Below the pieces are notes generated by a model. It ran no database searches, was not told the DNA's origin, and saw only the letters and a list, made by a program, of their open reading frames with translations. Source: Pseudomonadaceae bacterium UBA836 (GTDB lineage: Bacteria > Pseudomonadota > Gammaproteobacteria > Pseudomonadales > Pseudomonadaceae). From it: DNA of 6,978 nt. How positions within the stretch are numbered: the stretch's first letter is position 1; each line of letters opens with the position of its first letter. This document shows positions 1 through 6,560 of this stretch, piece by piece. A program made the position numbers and the translations under genes. Where the stretch lies: the NCBI GenBank assembly GCA_002296055.1, contig DBHE01000222.1:1-6978 (forward strand), written 5' to 3'.

Positions 1-534
1 GAAGACGACGCCGTTGCCGTGCGCCTGTTTGCCGAGTCCGGCCTGCCCTTCCTGGTGGCCAGCTCCTTCTCCAAGTCCTTCTCGCTGTACGGCGAGCGCG
101 TTGGCGCCCTGACCATGGTCACCGCCAGCCAGGAAGAAACCGCACCGGTGCTGTCGCAGCTCAAGCGCGTTATCCGCACCAACTACTCCAACCCGCCGAC
201 CCACGGCGCCAAGGTAGTCGCCGCGGTACTGACCAACCCTGAGCTGTACGCCCAGTGGGAAGATGAACTGGCTGAAATGCGCGACCGCATTCGCGACATG
301 CGCGCCGCGCTGGTCGAGAAGCTGCAGGCCGCCGGCGTAGAGCAGGATGTCACCTTCATTCAGCGCCAACGCGGCATGTTCTCCTTCTCTGGCCTGAGCA
401 AGGATCAGGTAGCTCGCCTGGCAGACGAGTTCGGCATTTACGCTGTTGGCAGCGGCCGCATCTGCGTAGCTGCACTGAACACCAGCAACATTGATGCTGT
501 AGCGACAGCCATGGCCGCAGTGATGAAGGGCTAA
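1..534 (+). CDS. Aromatic-amino-acid/aspartate-family aminotransferase, C-terminal part (5' end outside window)
   Basis: The reading frame is open from base 1 to a TAA at 532-534, giving the last 177 residues of a protein of about 400. It is a fold-type I PLP-dependent transaminase that moves amino groups between aromatic amino acids or aspartate and 2-oxo acids in the cytoplasm. The PLP lysine is in S-F-S-K-S-F-S-L-Y-G-E-R-V-G (Lys about residue 25 of the fragment), and the Arg of ERVG should bind the cofactor phosphate. Further conserved blocks are IRTNYSNPPTHGA (about 58-70) and SGRICVAAL (151-159), whose Arg corresponds to the substrate alpha-carboxylate Arg of the AspC/TyrB family. A GTG at 19 would give a shorter ORF, but it lies just ahead of the active-site block and is not a real start. 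TyrB/PhhC-like aromatic specificity is inferred from recalled Pseudomonas synteny with tRNA-Asn; an aspartate aminotransferase is the alternative. Confidence 0.93.
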   Translation, partial: EDDAVAVRLFAESGLPFLVASSFSKSFSLYGERVGALTMVTASQEETAPVLSQLKRVIRTNYSNPPTHGAKVVAAVLTNPELYAQWEDELAEMRDRIRDMRAALVEKLQAAGVEQDVTFIQRQRGMFSFSGLSKDQVARLADEFGIYAVGSGRICVAALNTSNIDAVATAMAAVMKG

Positions 535-571
535 GCTTCAAAGCATGGCTTGAAAACCAGGCTTCAAGACG

Positions 572-599
572 TTGACTTTGATCGATTTTTTGGTAAAGT
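572..599 (+). promoter_or_regulatory. Sigma70-type promoter of tRNA-Asn
   Basis: A TTGACT -35 box (572-577) and a TAAAGT -10 box (594-599) are separated by 16 nt. The predicted start is near 606, a few bases before the mature tRNA 5' end at 613. The bases just after the -10 box are GC-rich (GCGCAG), a discriminator type typical of stable-RNA promoters under stringent control. The placement fits an independent tRNA transcript rather than read-through from the aminotransferase. Confidence 0.65.
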
Positions 600-612
600 G
601 CGCAGCGTCCGA

Positions 613-688
613 TCCGCGATAGCTCAGTTGGTAGAGCAAATGACTGTTAATCATTGGGTCCCAGGTTCGAGTCCTGGTCGCGGAGCCA
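613..688 (+). tRNA. tRNA-Asn (anticodon GUU)
   Basis: This is a complete 76-nt cloverleaf with encoded CCA. The acceptor stem TCCGCGA (613-619) pairs perfectly with TCGCGGA (678-684), followed by discriminator G685 and CCA 686-688. The D stem is GCTC/GAGC (622-625 with 634-637). The anticodon stem AATGA/TCATT (639-643 with 651-655) closes the loop CTGTTAA, with anticodon GTT at 646-648. The variable loop is 5 nt. The T stem CCAGG/CCTGG (661-665 with 673-677) closes the loop TTCGAGT. It decodes AAC and AAU. It has its own promoter upstream and an intrinsic terminator directly downstream. No duplicated 3' tRNA fragment, which would indicate an integrated element, is present in the window. Confidence 0.98.
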
Positions 689-693
689 AATTG

Positions 694-720
694 AAAAACC
701 CGGCATCAGCCGGGTTTTTT
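694..720 (+). terminator. Bidirectional intrinsic terminator between tRNA-Asn and azoR
   Basis: ACCCGGC (698-704) and GCCGGGT (709-715) form a 7-bp GC-rich stem with loop ATCA. The stem is flanked by an A-run at 694-697 and a T-run at 715-720. On the plus strand it ends the tRNA transcript 6 nt after the CCA. On the minus strand the same hairpin is followed by a U-run of five (the complement of 694-698), so it also serves azoR, whose stop codon lies about 18 nt before it. Confidence 0.9.
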
Positions 721-737
721 ATTGCCTGCGATTTGCC

Positions 738-1337
738 TTACGCCAACGCGGCCAGCACCTCATCTGCCTCGGCGCGGCCCTTGGCAGCTTCCTCCGGCCC
801 CATCGACTGACCTTCCACGTTCACAAACTCCACATCCGTGATGCCAATAAAGCCCAGTAGTTGGCGAACGTAGGGCTCCTGGAAGTCCAGCGGCGAACCC
901 ACGTAGCGACCGCCACGAGCGGTAACGACGTAAACCTTGCGATCCGGCGTCAGACCAACCGGGCCAGCCTCGGTGTACTTGAAGGTACGACCAGCCCGCA
1001 GCACATGGTCAAACCAGGCTTTGAGGGTAGAGGTAATGCCGAAGTTGTACATCGAGGAGCCAATCACCACGATATCGCTGGCCAGCAGCTCGTCCACCAG
1101 TTGATTGGACAGCGCAGAGGCCGCCTTTTCAGCCTCTGTTTGCTCATCGGCCGGCTTCATCCAGCCGCCCAGCAGGGTCGCATCCAGGTGTGGCACCGGC
1201 TCAGCGCCCAAGTCACGGGTGACTACCCAGGAGCCCGGATTAGCGGCCTCGATTTGGCGTACCAGTTGAGCGGTGTATTCACGCGTCAAGGAACCTTCCT
1301 GACGGGCGCTGGACTGCACTACAAGAATCTTTTTCAT
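738..1337 (-). CDS. azoR: FMN-dependent NADH-azoreductase (AzoR family)
   Basis: The 199-aa protein matches the full length of the AzoR/AcpD flavodoxin-like family. These cytoplasmic homodimers use FMN and NAD(P)H for two-electron reduction of azo compounds and quinones, and probably act in quinone and thiol stress. An N-terminal strand (KKILVVQSS) leads into the phosphate-binding loop SSARQEGSLTR (9-19). The FMN isoalloxazine-binding block SSMYNFGITSTLKAWFDH runs over 94-111, with RAGRTFKYTEAGPVGL after it and the TARGG segment at 139-143. The start is an ATG (complement of 1335-1337) preceded by GGAG (complement of 1345-1348) at 7 nt spacing; the stop is TAA. The gene is followed by the shared terminator at 694-720. 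A LysR regulator and a small exported-protein gene lie upstream. Physiological substrates cannot be read from the sequence. Confidence 0.96.
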   Translation of the reverse strand: MKKILVVQSSARQEGSLTREYTAQLVRQIEAANPGSWVVTRDLGAEPVPHLDATLLGGWMKPADEQTEAEKAASALSNQLVDELLASDIVVIGSSMYNFGITSTLKAWFDHVLRAGRTFKYTEAGPVGLTPDRKVYVVTARGGRYVGSPLDFQEPYVRQLLGFIGITDVEFVNVEGQSMGPEEAAKGRAEADEVLAALA

Positions 1338-1343
1338 GGTGTT

Positions 1344-1370
1344 GCTCCATCAATGTTGGCGAGATGGAGC
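1344..1370 (-). promoter_or_regulatory. Leader hairpin sequestering the azoR Shine-Dalgarno
   Basis: GCTCCATC (1344-1351) and GATGGAGC (1363-1370) are perfect 8-bp inverted arms around an 11-nt loop. In the azoR mRNA the downstream arm carries the GGAG ribosome-binding site, 6 nt before the ATG, so the stem would hide it. The inverted repeat is seen directly; a role as translational control or as a DNA operator is inference. Confidence 0.5.
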
Positions 1371-1388
1371 CATGATAGAACCAATAAA

Positions 1389-1417
1389 AAGATAAAAAAG
1401 CGCAAAAATACGCTCAA
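1389..1417 (-). promoter_or_regulatory. Candidate azoR promoter in an AT-rich patch
   Basis: Read on the minus strand, TTGAGC (complement of 1412-1417) and TATCTT (complement of 1389-1394) are separated by 17 nt. Transcription would start near 1382 and leave a leader of about 45 nt containing the hairpin at 1344-1370. The surrounding 1374-1440 stretch is strikingly A/T-rich compared with the coding sequence. Other -10-like words occur in this patch, so the exact boxes are uncertain. Confidence 0.42.
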
Positions 1418-1440
1418 ACCAATCCAATAAACTGATAGAT

Positions 1441-1761
1441 TTAGCTCGCGTGGCAGTTCAGCGAAATGCGCACTCGCGTGATGGCACGTAGGAACGATTG
1501 GCTGATCGTCGTACTTTCTCCTGCCGCCAGCTTGACCCGCCGGGGCGTCGGACGCTCAGGCCCGTTGACGAAGGTCGCCTCGCAAAGCGCGGCATTATCG
1601 CCACTATTACGCAGCAACACGGTGGCGATGTTGCTCATATCGGTGGTCTCAGCCTCAATGGTGACGCCATCGAGCTGGCTTTGCAGGTCAATTGGAAAAG
1701 CGTGCACAACAGCAGGCGACAGGCAGGACAACAGTAGGCTGGCAGCAACAATTTTGCGCAT
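1441..1761 (-). CDS. Small exported protein of unknown function
   Basis: The 106-aa protein has a clear Sec signal peptide: positive MRK, hydrophobic core IVAASLLLSCLSPAVV, and an A-x-A-like VHA site that predicts cleavage after residue 21. The mature protein (about 85 aa) begins FPIDLQSQ and should be periplasmic. It has two cysteines, C60 in AALCEATF and C103 near the end in LNCHAS, which could form a disulfide. The predicted strands (VTIEAETT, ATVLLRNSG, RRVKLAAGEST, RVRISLNC) suggest a small beta-sandwich. The ATG is preceded by AAGGAG (complement of 1768-1773), 6 nt upstream, which fixes the start. I recall similar Pseudomonas proteins carrying a misleading '3-phosphoglycerate kinase' label; nothing here resembles that enzyme. 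It is co-oriented with azoR 103 nt downstream and divergent from the LysR gene. Function unknown. Confidence 0.85.
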   Translation of the reverse strand: MRKIVAASLLLSCLSPAVVHAFPIDLQSQLDGVTIEAETTDMSNIATVLLRNSGDNAALCEATFVNGPERPTPRRVKLAAGESTTISQSFLRAITRVRISLNCHAS

Positions 1762-1859
1762 GGTTAGCTCCTTGCAGCAGATTGGCTTGCGGCACTACGC
1801 TGGCGCCGCGCAGGACATTCGTTTGTCCCCGCAACCACAATACGGCAGAGGATGGCAGG
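1762..1859. promoter_or_regulatory. Divergent intergenic region between small exported protein and LysR regulator
   Basis: This 98-bp spacer must hold the 5' ends of both divergent genes. An interrupted dyad GCGGC-N11-GCCGC (1789-1793 and 1805-1809) lies in its middle, with the spacing common in LysR-type binding sites though GC-rich and not a clean T-N11-A match. I could not pick out convincing -35/-10 boxes for either gene. Self-regulated LysR genes commonly control a divergent neighbour; here that is inference. Confidence 0.35.
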
Positions 1860-2753
1860 ATGAAAGCACCCCGTGTAACCCTGGAGCAATGGCGCACGCT
1901 GCAAGCCGTGGTCGACCATGGTGGCTTTGCCCAGGCGGCAGAGGCGCTGCACCGCTCACAGTCGTCGATCAGTTACACGGTCGCCCGCATGCAAGAACAA
2001 TTGGGCATCCCCCTGCTGGAAATCGAAGGCCGCAAAGCGGTACTGACCGAAGCCGGCGCCGCCCTTCTGCGCCGCTCCCGTCACCTGGTGGCACAAGCCA
2101 GCCAACTGGAGATGCTGGCCAGCGAAATGGATCAGGGCTGGGAGGCCGAGGTACGTCTGGTGGTAGATGCCGCCTACCCCACCGATCGCCTGGCCAGCGC
2201 ACTGCGCGCCTTTATGCCACAAAGCCGCGGCTGCCGAGTACAGCTGCGCGAAGAAGTGCTATCCGGCGTGGAAGAGCGGCTGCAAGATGGCAGCGCCGAT
2301 CTGGCCATCTCGGGCCTGAGCATCGCCGGCTACCTACCGCAGCAGCTCAACGCCGTGCAGTTTGTAGCGGTTGCCCACCCGGATCATCCGCTGCATCAAT
2401 TGCAACGCACCCTCACCCATGATGATCTGGCAACTCACCTGCAAGTGGTGATTCGCGACTCAGGGGAGCGCCAGCCGCGCGATTCCGGCTGGCTGGGCGC
2501 CGAACAACGATGGACCGTCGCCAGCCTGGGTACAGCCGCCCGCCTGGTTGCACGCGGCCTTGGGTTTGCCTGGCTGCCCGAGCATGAAATCGTCCAGTAT
2601 CTGAACAGCCAGCAGCTCAAGCCGCTGCCGCTGGAGCAAGGCGCCCAGCGCTCAGCCTACCTGTTTCTCTATGCCAACAAGGAGCGCCCGGTCGGCCCGG
2701 CCACGCGCATTCTGGCCGACCTGATCATTGAACATTCGATGACAGACCATTGA
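1860..2753 (+). CDS. LysR-family transcriptional regulator
   Basis: The 297-aa protein has the normal LTTR length. The N-terminal winged HTH (about 5-65) contains the pattern FAQAAEALHRSQSSISYTVARMQEQLG (23-49), followed by the family's TEAG hinge start (63-66) and a linker helix. The effector domain (about 97-290) carries DGSADLAISG (143-152), the usual inducer-pocket strand. It also has GLGFAWLPEHEI (233-244), the usual GxGxxxLP stretch. The frame stays open upstream to 1692, but ATG 1860 is chosen because AGAGGA (1847-1852) sits 7 nt before it and the family's N-terminus aligns there. Upstream translation would run through the divergent gene's 5' region. It probably binds DNA as a tetramer. 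azoR and the small exported protein are likely targets by position, and I recall a comparable LysR beside a P. aeruginosa azoreductase gene. The inducer is unknown. Confidence 0.95.
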   Translation: MKAPRVTLEQWRTLQAVVDHGGFAQAAEALHRSQSSISYTVARMQEQLGIPLLEIEGRKAVLTEAGAALLRRSRHLVAQASQLEMLASEMDQGWEAEVRLVVDAAYPTDRLASALRAFMPQSRGCRVQLREEVLSGVEERLQDGSADLAISGLSIAGYLPQQLNAVQFVAVAHPDHPLHQLQRTLTHDDLATHLQVVIRDSGERQPRDSGWLGAEQRWTVASLGTAARLVARGLGFAWLPEHEIVQYLNSQQLKPLPLEQGAQRSAYLFLYANKERPVGPATRILADLIIEHSMTDH

Positions 2754-2764
2754 AGGGCTTCAAT
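2749..2764. repeat. Palindrome ATTGAAG-GG-CTTCAAT overlapping LysR stop and hydrolase -35
   Basis: Seven-base perfect arms are separated by only two bases, which is a poor RNA hairpin but a good shape for a dimeric repressor site. It contains the LysR TGA (2751-2753), and its right arm supplies the proposed -35 of the downstream gene. An operator role is inference. Confidence 0.45.
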
Positions 2765-2788
2765 TCCCAACAATTCCGCGCCTAGAAT
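2759..2788 (+). promoter_or_regulatory. Candidate promoter of hydrolase-ppiA unit
   Basis: TTCAAT (2759-2764) and TAGAAT (2783-2788) are separated by 18 nt. This puts the transcription start near 2795, downstream of the ATG at 2787 and about 22 nt before the ATG at 2817. That argues for the later start codon. The -35 is a weak match; the -10 is good. Confidence 0.42.
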
Positions 2789-2816
2789 GGCCCTTTCGGC
2801 CATTCGGACCCTGCCC

Positions 2817-3656
2817 ATGCCGCAGATCACGCTGAACGATTGTCAGTTTCACTACACCGACCAGGGCTCCGGCCCGCCCCTGCTGCTGCTGCACGGTCTG
2901 GGGTCCAGCGAGCAGGACTGGGAATATCAACTCCCCGCCCTGACCCCGCACTACCGGGTGCTCTGTCTGGATATGCGCGGCCACGGCGGTAGCGACAAAA
3001 CCGGCAAGGGCTACTCGATTGACCTGTTCGCCCGCGATTGCCTGGCCTTTATCCAGGCGATGGATCTGCATAAGCCCCATATCGTCGGCCTGTCGATGGG
3101 CGGCATGATCGCCTTTCAGCTTGCTACCGACGCCCCTGACGTGCCCGCTAGCCTGACCATCGTCAACAGCGCCCCCGAGGTCATTCCGCGCAAGCCGCTG
3201 GAATACTGGATGGCCGGCAAGCGCCTGTTCTTTGCCCACGTCTTGCCCATGTCGGCAATCGCCAAGGGGCTGGCCCGGCTGCTGTTTCCCAAGCCCGAGC
3301 AAGAACACCACCGCCAGACCTTCATCGACCGCTGGTGCGCCAACGACCGCAAGAGCTATCTGGCCTCGCTGCGCGCCATTGTCGGCTGGGGTGTGAGCAA
3401 CCGGCTGGAGCGCATCAACTGTCCGGTGCTGGTGGTCAGCGCCGACCGTGACTACACCCCGGTCGAGCACAAGCGTGAGTACGTCAGCCACCTGGGCGAT
3501 GCCCGGCTGGAAGTCATCGCCGATTCGCGGCATGCTACGCCGGTCGACCAGCCAGACACTTTTAACCAGTTACTGCTGGATTTTCTCGCCGAGGTCGACA
3601 GCGGCCCGGCCGCCGCAATAACAGATCCCGCCCAAGCGGGACTTACAAGCCCCTGA
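2817..3656 (+). CDS. Alpha/beta hydrolase (PcaD-like lactonase/esterase superfamily)
   Basis: The 279-aa cytoplasmic serine hydrolase has the order typical of the fold. The oxyanion-hole HGLGS is at 26-30 and the strand [14 protein letters not shown] at 47-60. The nucleophile elbow is G-L-S-M-G-G with Ser93. A lid covers about 122-190, the acid is Asp212 in ADRDYTP, and the general base is His239 in [11 protein letters not shown]. The complete triad indicates an active enzyme. The general pattern is closest to 3-oxoadipate enol-lactonase-like esterases, but no pathway genes lie nearby, so the substrate is unknown. I start at ATG 2817: it gives the usual N-terminal strand ([16 protein letters not shown]), while the in-frame ATG at 2787 overlaps the likely -10 box and has no ribosome-binding site. 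The site before 2817 is also weak. The last about 20 residues are low-complexity and cover an inverted repeat. ppiA follows after 14 nt, probably in the same transcript. Confidence 0.9.
   Translation: MPQITLNDCQFHYTDQGSGPPLLLLHGLGSSEQDWEYQLPALTPHYRVLCLDMRGHGGSDKTGKGYSIDLFARDCLAFIQAMDLHKPHIVGLSMGGMIAFQLATDAPDVPASLTIVNSAPEVIPRKPLEYWMAGKRLFFAHVLPMSAIAKGLARLLFPKPEQEHHRQTFIDRWCANDRKSYLASLRAIVGWGVSNRLERINCPVLVVSADRDYTPVEHKREYVSHLGDARLEVIADSRHATPVDQPDTFNQLLLDFLAEVDSGPAAAITDPAQAGLTSP
3626..3641 (+). repeat. Short hairpin near the end of the hydrolase gene, before ppiA
   Basis: TCCCGC and GCGGGA are perfect 6-bp arms with loop CCAA. There is no U-run, so it is unlikely to terminate. It ends about 30 nt before the ppiA ATG and 20 nt before the ppiA GGAG, and could stabilise mRNA ends or set relative expression in the two-gene unit; this is inference. 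Confidence 0.4.
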
Positions 3657-3670
3657 CCACGGAGTCATCC

Positions 3671-4237
3671 ATGCTGAAACACCTGATTGGCGCAGCCGCC
3701 CTAACCCTGCTCAGTACCGCCGCCCTGGCCGACAATCCACGCGTGCAACTGAGCACCAGCCTGGGCGACATCGTCGTCGAGCTGAACGAAGAGCAGGCCC
3801 CCATCAGCACCGAGAACTTTCTGCGCTATGTCGAAGCCGGCCACTACAACGGCGTGATCTTCCATCGCGTGATTCCGGGCTTCATGATTCAAACCGGCGG
3901 CTTTGACAGCAACATGCGTCAACTAGACACCGGCCGCCCGATCAAGAACGAAGCCGACAACGGCCTGAAGAACCGCCGCTACACCCTGGCCATGGCCCGC
4001 ACCCAGATTGTCGACAGCGCCACCAGCCAGTTCTTCATCAACCTCGGCGACAACGACTTCCTCGACCACGGCGGCCGCGATTTTGGCTACGCCGTATTCG
4101 GTGAGGTAGTCAGCGGCCAGCATGTGGTCGAGACCATCGGCAAGGTGCAAACCACCAACCGCGCCGGCCACCAGAACGTGCCGGTCAACCCGGTCAGCAT
4201 CATCAGCGCCACTCGCCTGGAAGAGAGCGCGGAATAA
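3671..4237 (+). CDS. ppiA: Periplasmic cyclophilin-type peptidyl-prolyl cis-trans isomerase PpiA
   Basis: This 188-aa protein is the same size as E. coli PpiA (about 190). A signal peptide ([20 protein letters not shown], cleaved after Ala20) sends it to the periplasm, where cyclophilins catalyse proline isomerisation during folding. The active-site strand [14 protein letters not shown] (64-77) supplies the catalytic Arg66 plus Phe71, Met72 and Gln74. SQFFINL (119-125) supplies the second conserved wall of the pocket. The position of human CypA Trp121 is Phe130 ([17 protein letters not shown]), the bacterial form expected to bind cyclosporin poorly. A GGAG (3661-3664) sits 6 nt before the ATG. 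It is 14 nt downstream of the hydrolase stop and convergent with the next gene. A cytoplasmic PpiB is ruled out by the signal peptide. Confidence 0.96.
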   Translation: MLKHLIGAAALTLLSTAALADNPRVQLSTSLGDIVVELNEEQAPISTENFLRYVEAGHYNGVIFHRVIPGFMIQTGGFDSNMRQLDTGRPIKNEADNGLKNRRYTLAMARTQIVDSATSQFFINLGDNDFLDHGGRDFGYAVFGEVVSGQHVVETIGKVQTTNRAGHQNVPVNPVSIISATRLEESAE

Positions 4238-4242
4238 CGCCC

Positions 4243-5367
4243 CTACTCAGCTGCCTGCCGAAACGGCAGGTAGCTGAGCGCATCCTCCCGATACGCCTCC
4301 ACCCCAGCGCGCTCGCGCAGCAGAAAGTCCCCCACCGCCTCATGCAGCCCCGGTTGCAGCTTGTGCCACGACTGCGTCAGCACCGGCTCAAAGCCACGCA
4401 CCAGCTTGTGCTCGCCCTGAGCGCCGGCATCAAAGCGCTTTAACCCTTCGGCGATACAGCGCTCCATGCCTTGATAGAAGCAGGTTTCAAAGTGCAGCCG
4501 GTCGTACTCCTCCAGGCAGCCCCAATAGCGGCCATAGAGCGTATCGCCGCCCATCAGAAATAGCGCACCCGCCACCGCGCGCTCACCCTGCATGGCAAAC
4601 AGCAGGCGCACATTGGCGTTGCAATAACGGCTCAGCAGAGTAAAGAACGCCGGCGGCAGGTAGGGCTCCTGCCCGCGCTTGTAATAGGTGGCGGCATAAA
4701 AGGGATAGAACTGCGCCCAGGCAGCGGCATCCAGTTGCTCGCCGGTCAGCCAGCGGAATTGAATACCCTGCTCGCGAATGGCCTGCCGCTCCTTGCGAAA
4801 ATTCTTGCGCTTGCGTGAGTTGCAGGCCGCCAGAAAGTCATCAAAGCTCGTGTAATCCCGGTTAAACCAATGAAACTGACACCCCAGCCGCTGCAGCCAG
4901 CCACGCTCGGCCAGCCACTCATTCTCGGCGCCGGTATTGAACAGCAGGTGCAAACTGGACACCCGCTGCGCCTGCAGGTCGGCATCCAGGCTGTCCAGCA
5001 ACGCGCCGGCCGCCTCCGCATCGCGGGCCACCAGTCGCGGCCCCTGCACCGGCGAAAATGGCGCCGCACTCAGGTACTTGGGATAATAGGCGCGGCCTGC
5101 CCGCTCCCAGGCATCGGCCCACTGCCAGTCAAAAACGTACTCGCCCCAGGAGTGATCCTTGAGATACAGCGGCAGCAGCGCCTGCAACTGACCACCGCGC
5201 TCCACCACCCGGTGCGCCGGCTGCCAGCCAGAGGCTGCGCAGACTGCGCCGCTGTCCTCCAGCGCACGGATAAAACCGTGACTCAAAAACGGGTAGTCTG
5301 CTGCCAGCAGGCCATCCCAGCTGGCAGCAGAAACATCATTGATGGAAGTGAGGTGTTTGGGCACCAT
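4243..5367 (-). CDS. FemAB/GNAT-like protein, 'peptidogalycan biosynthesis' family (PF04339/COG3146 type)
   Basis: The 374-aa cytoplasmic protein has the signature blocks of this family: a basic SRKRKNFRKER (184-194), FYPFYAATYYKRGQEPYLPPAFF (220-242), YGRYWGCLEEYDRLHFETCFYQG (278-300) and the invariant-looking GAQGEHKLVRGFEP (315-328). The C-terminal half has the acyl-CoA acetyltransferase-like fold shared with FemAB aminoacyl transferases. The family name suggests a cell-wall role, but I know of no established reaction. The start is chosen at the ATG complementary to 5365-5367. An in-frame TTG at 5386-5388 would add seven residues; neither has a strong ribosome-binding site. The gene ends with TAG 5 nt from ppiA, convergently, and is divergent from ada across 128 nt. 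Two long inverted repeats lie inside it, at codons about 13-24 and at the extreme 3' end. Confidence 0.9.
   Translation of the reverse strand: MVPKHLTSINDVSAASWDGLLAADYPFLSHGFIRALEDSGAVCAASGWQPAHRVVERGGQLQALLPLYLKDHSWGEYVFDWQWADAWERAGRAYYPKYLSAAPFSPVQGPRLVARDAEAAGALLDSLDADLQAQRVSSLHLLFNTGAENEWLAERGWLQRLGCQFHWFNRDYTSFDDFLAACNSRKRKNFRKERQAIREQGIQFRWLTGEQLDAAAWAQFYPFYAATYYKRGQEPYLPPAFFTLLSRYCNANVRLLFAMQGERAVAGALFLMGGDTLYGRYWGCLEEYDRLHFETCFYQGMERCIAEGLKRFDAGAQGEHKLVRGFEPVLTQSWHKLQPGLHEAVGDFLLRERAGVEAYREDALSYLPFRQAAE
4246..4278. repeat. 15-bp hairpin at the convergent ppiA / FemAB-like junction
   Basis: Positions 4246-4260 and 4264-4278 are inverted arms with loop AAA. Fourteen pairs are Watson-Crick and one is G-U on the plus-strand RNA (a C-A mismatch on the minus). 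It begins 9 nt after the ppiA stop codon and lies within the last codons of the opposing gene. There is no U-run on either strand, so classical intrinsic termination is not supported. It may be a 3'-end stabiliser or pausing structure for the ppiA mRNA, which is inferred. Confidence 0.6.
5297..5331 (-). repeat. 12-bp perfect hairpin in the early coding region of the FemAB-like gene
   Basis: Arms 5297-5308 and 5320-5331 are perfectly complementary and GC-rich, around an 11-nt loop. In the minus-strand mRNA the hairpin starts about 36 nt after the chosen ATG and covers codons about 13-24 (SAASWDGLLAAD). A structure this strong so close to the start could slow early elongation, or be a protein-binding site near the ada-side promoter region. 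Confidence 0.5.
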
Positions 5368-5415
5368 GAATAAACTCGGCAGGGTCAATAAACAGCCCGA
5401 TGATGACCGTCTGCA

Positions 5416-5428
5416 GATTCAGTAGCAA
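5416..5428 (+). promoter_or_regulatory. Candidate Ada-binding site upstream of ada
   Basis: GAT-N6-GCAA (5416-5418 and 5425-5428) matches six of the seven specified bases of the E. coli methylated-Ada site AAT-N6-GCAA. It is the best such word in the 128-nt region between the divergent genes and lies about 70 nt before the ada ATG. I could not identify a convincing -35/-10 pair downstream, so this remains tentative. Confidence 0.3.
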
Positions 5429-5495
5429 GATAGTGGATGCGGCTACCGCCCCGCACAGGCACCATCACAGCACACACCTCGGCCAGAGCCAGCCC

Positions 5496-6552
<1,057 letters not shown>

Positions 6553-6560
<8 letters not shown>

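Noticed and set aside
613..720. tRNA-Asn as an attachment site for an integrated island
   Set aside because: tRNA-Asn genes are used by integrases, but no integrase, direct repeat of the tRNA 3' end or composition shift follows, and the genes on both sides look like core genes.
550..860. Short open frames running through tRNA-Asn and its terminator
   Set aside because: They translate a structural RNA and a terminator; no coding signal.
861..1430. Plus-strand open frame of 189 codons opposite azoR
   Set aside because: Antisense to a complete azoR. It runs on into the AT-rich azoR promoter region and has no plausible ribosome-binding site or motif.
1466..2422. Plus-strand open frame of 318 codons spanning the small protein, the spacer and the LysR gene
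   Set aside because: It crosses three well-supported units in the wrong frame, and its product is Arg/Pro/Ser-rich low-complexity sequence.
2760..3533. Long minus-strand open frame (257 codons) opposite the alpha/beta hydrolase
   Set aside because: It is the antisense of a gene with an intact catalytic triad. Its composition is what complementary GC-rich codons give, and it has no domain-like motif.
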